DNA from: Desulfobulbus sp.
Lineage (GTDB): Bacteria > Desulfobacterota > Desulfobulbia > Desulfobulbales > Desulfobulbaceae
NCBI GenBank assembly: GCA_030602145.1
Contig: JAUWAH010000120.1
Span: forward strand, 1 to 7,131
DNA length: 7,131 bases
Direction: 5' to 3'
Shown here piece by piece: positions 1-5,936 of the stretch. Within the stretch, counting starts at the first letter, position 1. Every line of letters starts with the position of its first letter. The translations under genes and the position numbers were made by a program. Below the pieces are notes generated by a model. That model worked only from the letters and a program-made list of their open reading frames with translations, did no database searches and was not told where the DNA came from.

Positions 1-622
1 CATGACCGGGAAACTCGGCCTGATGACCGGAGAAACCCCACGCCATGTCCATGACCACCTTCTCCTGTCGCTTGATGACGACAGCGAATTGCGCTTCAAC
101 GATAGCCGCCGATTCGGGACCGTCATCGTCTGGCCGGCCGCGGAAGCCACCCAGGCGGAGCAGAGGTTTTCAGCCAGGGAGGGGGTTGAACCCCTTGGCG
201 ATCGGTTCCACGCCGACCACCTTCTCCGTCTGGCCCATCGTCGCAGGATTCCGGTCAAATCCCTGCTGATGAACAGCCGCCTCATTGCAGGGATCGGCAA
301 CATCTACGCCAATGAAACCCTCTTCGCCGCCCGCATCCACCCGCTCACCCCAGCCGGTGACCTGAGACGGGAAGACTGGCAGCGCATCGTTCGGGAGGCC
401 CGACGTATCCTGCGAGAGGCCATCAAGGCCGGCGGCTCCACCATTGCCGACTTCCTTAACGTCAGTGGCCATCCAGGCTATTTTCAGCACTCCTTTCACG
501 TCTATGGCCGTGACCATCAGCCCTGCCCGGTTTGCGGCCACCAAATCCTCAAAATAAAAGTGGCAGGGAGAGCCACCTACCTGTGCCCTGCCTGCCAACC
601 GCTCCCTCTTTCTGTCGCTTAA
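1..622 (+). CDS. mutM: Formamidopyrimidine-DNA glycosylase (Fpg/MutM), 5'-truncated by window
   Basis: Base-excision-repair glycosylase/AP lyase that removes oxidised purines such as 8-oxoguanine. The reading frame is already open at the window edge. The ATG at position 2 is not the start: it is the internal Met of the family's L-G-M-T/S-G-x-L motif, the residue that fills the void left by the flipped base. About 70 residues, including the catalytic N-terminal Pro-Glu, lie outside. Visible parts, numbered from that Met, are DSRRFG (34-39, intercalating Arg/Phe loop), the helix-two-turn-helix segment GIGNIYANE (97-105), and a C-terminal zinc finger with Cys175, Cys178, Cys195 and Cys198 and the lesion-binding Arg190. 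The intact C-terminus (TAA 620-622) and motifs suggest a functional gene. Its product ends shortly after the zinc finger, as is usual. It runs convergent to the two-component operon and is probably unrelated to it. Confidence 0.96.
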   Translation, partial: MTGKLGLMTGETPRHVHDHLLLSLDDDSELRFNDSRRFGTVIVWPAAEATQAEQRFSAREGVEPLGDRFHADHLLRLAHRRRIPVKSLLMNSRLIAGIGNIYANETLFAARIHPLTPAGDLRREDWQRIVREARRILREAIKAGGSTIADFLNVSGHPGYFQHSFHVYGRDHQPCPVCGHQILKIKVAGRATYLCPACQPLPLSVA

Positions 623-708
623 AAGCAACTATCTTCACCGTTGAAATAAATAACCTTCTTCGCACCCCCCCAGATCACTGTTTCTTTTTAGCAACAACAG
701 AAAAGCGA

Positions 709-2058
709 TCAATCCTTGTACAATGAAGGCACGATGTGGTGCCGGTTGAGTAACTTGTAAAAATCGGTTCGATTACGCTGGGCAAGGCGGGCTGCCTGGG
801 ACACGTTGCCCTGGGTGGTTTGCAGGAGCTGAATAAGATACTGCTGTTCAAACTGCCTTCTCGCCTCGGAAAGCGGCAGGATTTTCTTCTGATGCTGCTT
901 GATGGCATCGTAGAGCAGGTCTTCGGTGATCAGCGACGAAGTGGCCAGGGCAACGGCGTTTTCGACGACATTATAGAGCTGCCGGATATTGCCTGGCCAT
1001 TGGGCCTCCACGAGGATCTTCATGGCTTCCGGCGTGAACCGCTTCTCCTGGCCGTCCTTTTTCTCGGTGAGAATGGTGACGAAGTGTTCGGCCAACAGGG
1101 GAATGTCCTCCTTGCGTTTGTGCAGGGGCGGCAACTCCAGGCTGACCACGTTCAGGCGATAAAAGAGATCCTCCCGAAAGGTGTTCTCCAGGATTGCCTC
1201 TTCCAGGTTCTTATGGGTGGCGGAGATGATGCGGACATTCACCGGAACCGGTTTGGGGCTGCCCACCGGCCGTATTTGCCGGTCCTGCAGGACCCGCAGC
1301 AGTTTAACCTGGATGTGCAGCGGCATGTCGCCGATCGCGTCGAGAAAGAGCGTCCCTTGGTCCGCCGACTGAAACAGACCGGCATAGCTCTTGACCGCAC
1401 CGGTGAACGACCCCTTGACATGGCCGAACAGTTCGGACTCGAGCAAGGTTTCGGGAATGGCGGTGCAGTTGACCGGAATGAACGGACCTTTCCGGTAATG
1501 GCTGGCCTTGTGAATGGCTATGGCCAGCAACTCTTTGCCGGTGCCGCTCTCTCCGCGGATGAGCACAGTGGAGTCGGTTTCGGCGACCAATTTGGCGCGG
1601 GAGAGCAACTCTTCCATGATCGCGCTCTGGCTGATGATATCCTGGCGCCACTCTTCGCGGCTTTCAATCACCTCGCCGGCGCCGCCGCCGGTCATCTCGA
1701 TGGCCTTGGCGATTTCCTGCAGGAGGATGGCCCCTTCGATGGGCTTGGTCAGAAACGAAAAAACACCCTGCCTGGTTGCCTCGACCGCTTCGGGGATCGA
1801 GCCGTGGGCAGTGATGATGATGACCGGCACAGATTTATTGAGGGTGCGGATCGCCTCGAACAGGGCCATGCCATCGATACCCGGCATGCGCAGATCGGTC
1901 AGGACCACATCGGGCCTGAAGGTGGAAAAGGTCGCCAATGCCTCCTCGCCGCTTGCTGCCACCGCGACCTTGTAATTCTTGCTCTCAAGGCGCAACTTCC
2001 ACAGGCGTAGCAGATCATATTCATCATCGACCAGAAGGATCTTATATTGACGCCCCAT
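709..2058 (-). CDS. glrR: GlrR-type sigma-54-dependent response regulator with atypical Walker B
   Basis: 449-residue NtrC-family activator; E. coli GlrR (QseF/YfhA) is about the same length. The receiver domain (about 5-120) has acidic residues D11/D12, phospho-acceptor D55, T83 and K105. The stretch TAHGSIPEAVEATRQGVFSF is very close to GlrR as I recall it. The AAA+ domain (about 142-375) has Walker A GESGTGKE (169-176), the sigma-54 contact loop GSFTGA (216-221; usual form GAFTGA), Walker B LFLDAIGD (237-244), sensor I around S279-H282, arginine-finger candidates R295 and R301, and sensor II WPGNIRQL (354-361). A Fis-type helix-turn-helix occupies about 417-442. Oddity: position 241 is Ala (GCG, bases 1336-1338) where the family has Glu. 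The start ATG lies one base after the stop of the lipoprotein gene, with AAGG just upstream, so translation is probably coupled. It should accept phosphate from the kinase at 2641-4095 and activate sigma-54 promoters; its targets here are unknown. Confidence 0.95.
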   Translation of the reverse strand: MGRQYKILLVDDEYDLLRLWKLRLESKNYKVAVAASGEEALATFSTFRPDVVLTDLRMPGIDGMALFEAIRTLNKSVPVIIITAHGSIPEAVEATRQGVFSFLTKPIEGAILLQEIAKAIEMTGGGAGEVIESREEWRQDIISQSAIMEELLSRAKLVAETDSTVLIRGESGTGKELLAIAIHKASHYRKGPFIPVNCTAIPETLLESELFGHVKGSFTGAVKSYAGLFQSADQGTLFLDAIGDMPLHIQVKLLRVLQDRQIRPVGSPKPVPVNVRIISATHKNLEEAILENTFREDLFYRLNVVSLELPPLHKRKEDIPLLAEHFVTILTEKKDGQEKRFTPEAMKILVEAQWPGNIRQLYNVVENAVALATSSLITEDLLYDAIKQHQKKILPLSEARRQFEQQYLIQLLQTTQGNVSQAARLAQRNRTDFYKLLNRHHIVPSLYKD

Positions 2059-2059
2059 C

Positions 2060-2644
2060 TTACCTTTCCCTGTTTTTTATAATGCTTTCGATGTTCTTCA
2101 ACTGCTCTATCTGCTGCTGCAATTCCTTGATCCGGACCTGATCCTGGGCGGCGCTTCTCTCAAGCATTTCGTTCCGCTCCTGCAACTCCCTGTTCTCCGC
2201 CTCCAGCCCTTCCTTTTCATCCATTCGCTTGCTGCTCTGCGCCCACTTGACAATCTTTTCGCGGTCGATGCGCTGCATCAGGGTCATCAGCCCCTGAAGT
2301 GCGGGAGTGGCGGCAGGATGCTCCTTGATATATCGGGAAAGAACCTCCAACCCTTCCTTGAACTGCTTGTACGAGGCCTGCTGATTTAGACCGAGGCAGA
2401 CCAGGCGGAGTTTATCGGCATTCTCGGCCCGGGACGCTTCGTCCTTGGCCGTCTTGTATGCGGCGACAAAATCCTTGCGGGACAACTTTTCATTGCTGTT
2501 CAGGCATACCAGAATAGTATCGGCTTCCGTTGCCTGAACAACGGGCACTTCCCTGGGCGGCCCCGACGCCGTTTTTCCCGCCCCACTGCAACCGCCCACC
2601 AGCATAAGGGACATCACCACGACCACCAGATGGAAAATCTTCAT
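2060..2644 (-). CDS. qseG: QseG-like lipoprotein between kinase and regulator
   Basis: 194-residue predicted lipoprotein. The hydrophobic leader (residues 3-18) ends in a lipobox VGGC, giving lipidated Cys19. After a short linker comes a helical domain with two further cysteines (Cys47, Cys83), which may pair. The C-terminus (about 145-188) is charged and heptad-rich, a likely coiled coil, ending LKNIESIIKNRER. Position between glrK and glrR, lipobox, two internal cysteines and C-terminal coiled coil all match E. coli QseG (YfhG), an outer-membrane lipoprotein that binds and modulates the kinase; E. coli QseG is longer (about 237 residues, with a Pro/Glu-rich tail missing here). The start codon overlaps the kinase stop by four bases (2641-2644), indicating translational coupling. 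The family assignment rests on synteny and architecture more than on long conserved motifs. Confidence 0.82.
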   Translation of the reverse strand: MKIFHLVVVVMSLMLVGGCSGAGKTASGPPREVPVVQATEADTILVCLNSNEKLSRKDFVAAYKTAKDEASRAENADKLRLVCLGLNQQASYKQFKEGLEVLSRYIKEHPAATPALQGLMTLMQRIDREKIVKWAQSSKRMDEKEGLEAENRELQERNEMLERSAAQDQVRIKELQQQIEQLKNIESIIKNRER

Positions 2645-4095
2645 CCTATTTCATCCTGCACATACGGGAGTGACACTTCAAAACGGGCACCTTTCTGGCT
2701 AGGCACCAAGCGCAGTGTCCCCCCGCAATTGTGAATATATTCCTTGCTAATTGCAAGTCCGAGGCCAGAACCTTTAACAACCGATCTGTTTTTCTGCTGT
2801 CCTTGAAAAAATGGGAGAAAAATCTGCGAGCGATCTTCCTCGCTGATTCCCGGTCCCGTGTCTTCAACCGCGAGGTGGAGCATATTCAGTTTCTTTTTTA
2901 AAGAAATGCTGATCTCTCCATTGTCCGGGGTAAACTTGACCGCATTGGCCAGTAGATTGTCGATCACGGTTTTCAACTGTTTCCGGTTGCCGATCACCCG
3001 CACCGGCAAAAACTCTCCAGAAAACTGGATGTTGCGGGCCAGCATGGCGTTGCGATGATCCTCGACAACCTCGGCGACAAGCGAATCCACCCGCACTTCC
3101 TGAAGTTCGATGGGGGTTTCCTTGGCCTGGGCCATATTGAAATCAAGAATATTCTGGATAAGCTTTTGTAATTTGCTGCAGTTGGCATCGAGGATGGCGA
3201 CCACCTCGGCCTGGTTTTCGTTGAGTTGCCCCAACAGCCCGTCTTTGAGCAAACCGGCTCCTTCCTTGATCGACGAGAGAGGGGTTTTCAACTCATGGGA
3301 AATATGGGCCAGCATCCTGACTTTCTCCCTGTCCAGCGTGTTGAGCCGCTTACGCAACCAATCAAGCTTGGCACCGATCGCCTCCAGGTCGCGTGGACCG
3401 GATACCATGATCGGCGTAGCGAAATCTCCCTCACCCAACCGTTCGATGCCCCTGTCCAATTGACTGACCGGCTTGTTGATCAGGGATATGAAAAGAACGA
3501 CCAGCAGAACGCTGAAGCCGATCAGACCCGATACCTGCCAGACCAGGGTATTTTTATTCTTCTGTACCCTCTCCTTGAGAATATCGACCTCCTGCACCAT
3601 CATCACGTTGCTCAACCGTTCCAACTGGGCAACTATCGCTCCGATTTCACTATAGCTTCCGAGAGCAGCCTCATGGGCATCCTTGCCTTCATCGGTTAGC
3701 CGCGAGACACTGGTGAGCACATCGATCAGTTGCCATTCCTTGACCTGTAACTGTTCGATCAGCGGCGCCAATTCATTGTCCTGATTGAGTGCAAGCAACT
3801 GGCGGAGCAAATCAGCTATCTCCCGATGCTTGGCGGTCACGTCCTCCAACTGTTCCTCCTCCCCCAGAACCGCGTACAACCGGGCGGACCGTTCCTGGCG
3901 GTGGAGCAGGTCAGCCACCTTCCTGCAGCTTTCTATCCGGCCGGCTGATCGAAATACCGCCACCGCACTTTGCTGCACCAGGCCATCGAGAATCTGGATA
4001 GAACTCACCAGGGCAACGAGCAACGGCAGGGCAACAAAGATAAAACCGGTCAGGAGCAAGGAGATAAATGAGCGGGGATGGTAGAGTCGATTCAC
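2641..4095 (-). CDS. glrK: GlrK/QseE-type membrane sensor histidine kinase
   Basis: 484-residue inner-membrane kinase. TM1 is at about 11-33, a helical periplasmic region at about 35-184, TM2 at about 185-207, and HAMP at about 205-257. A HisKA domain follows with SHELKTPL and phospho-acceptor His267. The HATPase domain shows an N box (N380, N384 in DNLLANAVKF), G1 box EDTGPGI (411-417), F box FLPFF (426-430) and G2 box GSGLGLAIS (442-450). The catalytic motifs look intact. Domain order, length and linkage to qseG and glrR match enterobacterial GlrK (QseE). The start is GTG at 4093-4095, chosen because an extended Shine-Dalgarno (AGGTGAGGTG on the minus strand, 4098-4107) lies just upstream and overlaps the stop of the VanZ-like gene. 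It presumably phosphorylates D55 of GlrR. The stimulus cannot be read from sequence; the periplasmic region looks like a helical bundle with no recognised ligand fold. Confidence 0.93.
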   Translation of the reverse strand: MNRLYHPRSFISLLLTGFIFVALPLLVALVSSIQILDGLVQQSAVAVFRSAGRIESCRKVADLLHRQERSARLYAVLGEEEQLEDVTAKHREIADLLRQLLALNQDNELAPLIEQLQVKEWQLIDVLTSVSRLTDEGKDAHEAALGSYSEIGAIVAQLERLSNVMMVQEVDILKERVQKNKNTLVWQVSGLIGFSVLLVVLFISLINKPVSQLDRGIERLGEGDFATPIMVSGPRDLEAIGAKLDWLRKRLNTLDREKVRMLAHISHELKTPLSSIKEGAGLLKDGLLGQLNENQAEVVAILDANCSKLQKLIQNILDFNMAQAKETPIELQEVRVDSLVAEVVEDHRNAMLARNIQFSGEFLPVRVIGNRKQLKTVIDNLLANAVKFTPDNGEISISLKKKLNMLHLAVEDTGPGISEEDRSQIFLPFFQGQQKNRSVVKGSGLGLAISKEYIHNCGGTLRLVPSQKGARFEVSLPYVQDEIG

Positions 4096-4097
4096 AA

Positions 4098-4107
4098 CAC
4101 CTCACCT
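4098..4107 (-). promoter_or_regulatory. Ribosome binding site deciding the GTG start of glrK
   Basis: The minus strand reads AGGTGAGGTG immediately before GTG 4095-4093. The UGA stop of the upstream VanZ-like gene (4104-4102) is embedded in it, so a ribosome terminating there sits on the kinase Shine-Dalgarno, favouring coupled translation. Confidence 0.65.
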
Positions 4108-5109
4108 GCCTAAGTAGACGTAATCCAAATAGATCGCCTGAGCCCGGGGCTGCTGGATAACAAAGAGCCCGAACCCTTCAATACGGGCCATGTCCATTTC
4201 CCGGCCTTTCGGAGCGGCCCTCACCTTCTCCAGCGGGACAACGAGGTCGTTCCAGCCAGAATCGAGCAGAAACTGCTGATTGAAACGGTCACTGAACTCC
4301 ATGGCGTTCTGTTTATGATGCACATCGTGGATGCGGCAATTGATCGGAAGTGGATTGTCCTGAGGATTGAAAACGCTCCAGTGCAACGTCCTGTATCCTC
4401 TCCAATCACCAGGAAAATGAAAAAGGGCGACTCCTGAATACTTATTGGTCGACAGTTGCACCCGGACCGATCTGCGGCCATGCCGCACCTCTTCGTTCTC
4501 CACCTGCAACTGATCTATATTCACCCACCGAAAGCGCTCAAAGGGTGTCTCGAAATCGGCCAGCACCGGGAACTGCCGGGCAGCCAGAAACTCATCGATC
4601 AATGCCCTGGACAACGGCCAGGCCGCCACGATCAGCAAAGCAACAACCCCTCCCCTGAAGAGGCGACGGGCAGGCTGATGGGCAAACAGGGCCGACCTGT
4701 TGGAAAAAGCGAATGCGGCCAGACACCCCAACTGGTTGCGAAGCATGTCATCCAGACCCGGCGAACGATTGCTGCCCAGCATCTGTAAAGTTTCGATAAG
4801 CAAACCGGTGCAAAAGACAAAAAGAAAAACAGCGAGGAAGTAGACAATTTCACTCCCCGCTTCCTTTTCTTTGCGTATATCGTTCAGACAAAAGGTTACC
4901 AGCAAGAAGAAGAGGATATGTCCCAGATCCCAGGCGGCCTGAAAGGATCGAGACGAGTAATACCCCGGCCCCCCCCAGAAGAAGAGGGGGGTGCACGCTA
5001 ACAGGATGCCCCCGACAACGAGGCGGCCGGAATAAGACAACCGAGGAGTCGACTCCCGTCTGTGTGCATCGAGCGACACCCGGCAGGGCATATCGGTTTC
5101 CTTGTTCAT
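4102..5109 (-). CDS. VanZ-like membrane protein with C-terminal beta-sandwich (CBM/CIA30-like) domain
   Basis: 335 residues in two parts. Residues about 29-170 hold four or five hydrophobic helices with VanZ-family signatures: W60-D61-x-x-H64, E106-x-x-Q109, and D120-D121 followed by N125 and G128. Residues about 183-335 are soluble and start ADFE, then GRRSVRVQLS, GDWRGYRTLHWSVFNP and SGWNDLVVPLEKV, and end AIYLDYVYLGR. That spacing resembles galactose-binding-like or carbohydrate-binding domains (CIA30/CBM11 type). VanZ of Enterococcus gives low-level teicoplanin resistance by an unknown mechanism, and most family members have no known function, so a specific role is not assigned. It is the first gene of the kinase operon, six bases before the kinase start, suggesting an envelope or glycan-related input. 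Start choice is ambiguous: ATG 5109 has AGGG five bases upstream, while the in-frame ATG at 5091 (Met7) has AAGGAA at 5098-5103. Domain calls come from motif reading, without a profile search. Confidence 0.8.
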   Translation of the reverse strand: MNKETDMPCRVSLDAHRRESTPRLSYSGRLVVGGILLACTPLFFWGGPGYYSSRSFQAAWDLGHILFFLLVTFCLNDIRKEKEAGSEIVYFLAVFLFVFCTGLLIETLQMLGSNRSPGLDDMLRNQLGCLAAFAFSNRSALFAHQPARRLFRGGVVALLIVAAWPLSRALIDEFLAARQFPVLADFETPFERFRWVNIDQLQVENEEVRHGRRSVRVQLSTNKYSGVALFHFPGDWRGYRTLHWSVFNPQDNPLPINCRIHDVHHKQNAMEFSDRFNQQFLLDSGWNDLVVPLEKVRAAPKGREMDMARIEGFGLFVIQQPRAQAIYLDYVYLGR

Positions 5110-5156
5110 GCCAGCCCTAGAGACTCATCCTGACCAAGAGGACCGGTACAGAGGAT

Positions 5157-5186
5157 ATCATGCGAAAAAAAACGCAAACGACTCAA
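5157..5186 (-). promoter_or_regulatory. Weak candidate sigma-70 promoter for the VanZ-glrK-qseG-glrR operon
   Basis: On the minus strand, TTGAGT (5186-5181) and CATGAT (5162-5157) are separated by 18 bases, each matching four of six consensus positions. The spacer contains an eight-base homopolymer run flanked by TGCG/CGCA. It is the best pair I found upstream of the operon, but such matches arise by chance. Confidence 0.25.
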
Positions 5187-5232
5187 TTGCCCAAAAATCG
5201 TTGTGCCCCAATGCTTTTCAGGAAAAGAACAA

Positions 5233-5258
5233 CGACACATCAGTCCCTTGCGACACAT
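5233..5258. repeat. Paired direct repeat CGACACAT upstream of the comEA-like promoter
   Basis: CGACACAT occurs at 5233-5240 and 5251-5258, 18 bases apart start to start, and the second copy ends six bases before the -35 hexamer at 5265. The position fits an activator site, but no known regulator is recognised. Confidence 0.4.
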
Positions 5259-5264
5259 TTAGAG

Positions 5265-5294
5265 TTGACATCGCCACCTCCTTTTTCCTACCAT
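5265..5294 (+). promoter_or_regulatory. Sigma-70-like promoter for the comEA-like gene
   Basis: A perfect TTGACA -35 hexamer (5265-5270) is followed after 18 bases by TACCAT (5289-5294, four of six -10 matches). Transcription would start near 5301, leaving a leader of about 45 bases. That leader contains GGCAA (5297-5301) and TTGCC (5314-5318), a short inverted repeat. Confidence 0.5.
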
Positions 5295-5345
5295 TAGGCA
5301 ATTCCGGGTGTAGTTGCCCATTCATTCATTGCCAAAGGAGGTCTT

Positions 5346-5600
5346 ATGAAACAGTTGTATCTGGCGCTCATCTTCATCTTGTTCCTGGCCACCGGAGCCT
5401 TGGCCAAGGTGAACATCAACACGGCCACCGCCGAGGAACTGGCGACACTCAACGGAATCGGTAAAGCGAAAGCCGAAGCCATTGTCGCCCACCGCACCAC
5501 CAACGGCCAATTCAAGACCATCGACGACCTCAACAAGGTAAAAGGGATCGGCGACAAAATCATGGAAAAAATCAAACCTGAAATCACGGTCGGCGAATAA
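5346..5600 (+). CDS. Small exported helix-hairpin-helix (ComEA-like) protein
   Basis: 84 residues. Residues 1-20 form a signal peptide (Lys2, hydrophobic core 4-16, cleavage after GALA at 20). The mature part, about 64 residues, is almost entirely a double helix-hairpin-helix unit: VNINTATAEEL, then hairpins LNGIGKAKAEAIV and VKGIGDKIMEKI. This matches the C-terminal DNA-binding domain of the competence protein ComEA, which binds incoming double-stranded DNA at the membrane or in the periplasm without sequence preference. Many Gram-negative bacteria carry such stand-alone short forms, and in most of these a role in DNA uptake is untested. The start is firm because AAAGGAGGT (5334-5342) lies just before the ATG. 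It is monocistronic: its own promoter is upstream and a strong terminator follows. No other competence gene is in the window. Confidence 0.9.
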   Translation: MKQLYLALIFILFLATGALAKVNINTATAEELATLNGIGKAKAEAIVAHRTTNGQFKTIDDLNKVKGIGDKIMEKIKPEITVGE

Positions 5601-5627
5601 GCCGACCTCCACCCCGCCCACGACCCC

Positions 5628-5670
5628 CGGCAGCCGGTTTCCCGAGCCCCTGGACCGGCTGCCGCTTTTT
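5628..5670 (+). terminator. Rho-independent terminator after the comEA-like gene
   Basis: Perfect 11-bp inverted repeat CGGCAGCCGGT (5628-5638) / ACCGGCTGCCG (5654-5664), with a 15-base loop, followed by CTTTTT (5665-5670). It starts 27 bases after the stop codon. There is no A-run on the other side, so it acts on the plus strand only. Confidence 0.88.
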
Positions 5671-5710
5671 CCGCCCTTCCCGCCAACCCTTGCTCACACT
5701 CCCCTCGTCC

Positions 5711-5737
5711 GCGATGGTCGGAACGGATCGCATTCCG
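5711..5737. repeat. Two interleaved inverted repeats, possible regulator site
   Basis: GCGAT (5711-5715) pairs with ATCGC (5727-5731) across 11 bases. CGGAA (5719-5723) pairs with TTCCG (5733-5737) across nine bases. They lie about 130-160 bases upstream of the sigma-54 promoter, where enhancer-binding activators commonly bind. Five-base arms are short, so chance is possible. Confidence 0.3.
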
Positions 5738-5763
5738 GCCCCACGGGGGTGACGGGTGGAGGA

Positions 5764-5793
5764 ATTACGCGACATGTGATTACGCAAACGTAA
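5764..5793. repeat. Direct and inverted repeat cluster upstream of the sigma-54 promoter
   Basis: ATTACGC occurs at 5764-5770 and 5779-5785, 15 bases apart. The second copy overlaps a perfect inverted repeat TTACG-CAAA-CGTAA (5780-5793). The palindrome ACATGT (5772-5777) lies between. The cluster is 76-105 bases before the -24 element, a typical distance for an upstream activating sequence. The E. coli GlrR-type site (TGTC-N10-GACA) is not present. Confidence 0.4.
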
Positions 5794-5868
5794 CCCACCC
5801 CCGTTCATTGAACCCGATCCGCTTCTTTATCATATTGAACAAACAGGGAAAATAAACAAAAAACCCCA

Positions 5869-5884
5869 TGGCACACTGAATGCA
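5869..5884 (+). promoter_or_regulatory. Sigma-54 (RpoN) -24/-12 promoter for the FnIII/PKD protein
   Basis: TGGCACACTGAATGCA. It has a perfect TGGCAC -24 element with GG at 5870-5871, exactly ten bases before the invariant GC at 5882-5883. The only departure from TGGCAC-N5-TTGC is A for the first T of the -12 box. Transcription would start near 5895, giving a leader of about 42 bases before the ATG at 5937. The rest of the 5601-5936 gap holds the upstream gene's terminator, the repeats listed separately and an AT-rich stretch (5824-5866); no gene is seen in it. Confidence 0.72.
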
Positions 5885-5936
5885 AAGGGAGGGGCAACAG
5901 CACAAGCCTTCTAAAACCTTTTGCGAGAAGACCGCC

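Noticed and set aside
2..4. ATG at position 2 as the start of mutM
   Set aside because: It is the internal structural Met of the family's LGMTG motif. Starting there would remove the catalytic N-terminal proline and glutamate.
623..708. Bidirectional terminator between mutM and glrR
   Set aside because: Only a weak 5-bp stem (CTGTT/AACAG, around 679-700) is found, with no GC-rich hairpin plus T-run in either direction. Termination here is not readable from sequence.
820..2010. Long plus-strand open frame (396 codons) opposite glrR
   Set aside because: It is antisense to a gene with complete response-regulator motifs. Its translation shows no recognisable domain, and it arises from the codon bias of the real gene.
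5584..5808. Minus-strand 74-codon open frame in the gap after the comEA-like gene
   Set aside because: It covers the intrinsic terminator and repeats, is Gly/Arg-rich, and has no recognisable ribosome site or domain.
5868..5922. Possible cyclic-di-GMP (GEMM) riboswitch, suggested by TGCAAAGGGAGGGGC before a surface-protein gene
   Set aside because: The conserved GEMM core sequences and pairing are not present, and the segment is explained better by the -12 element and the start of a short leader.
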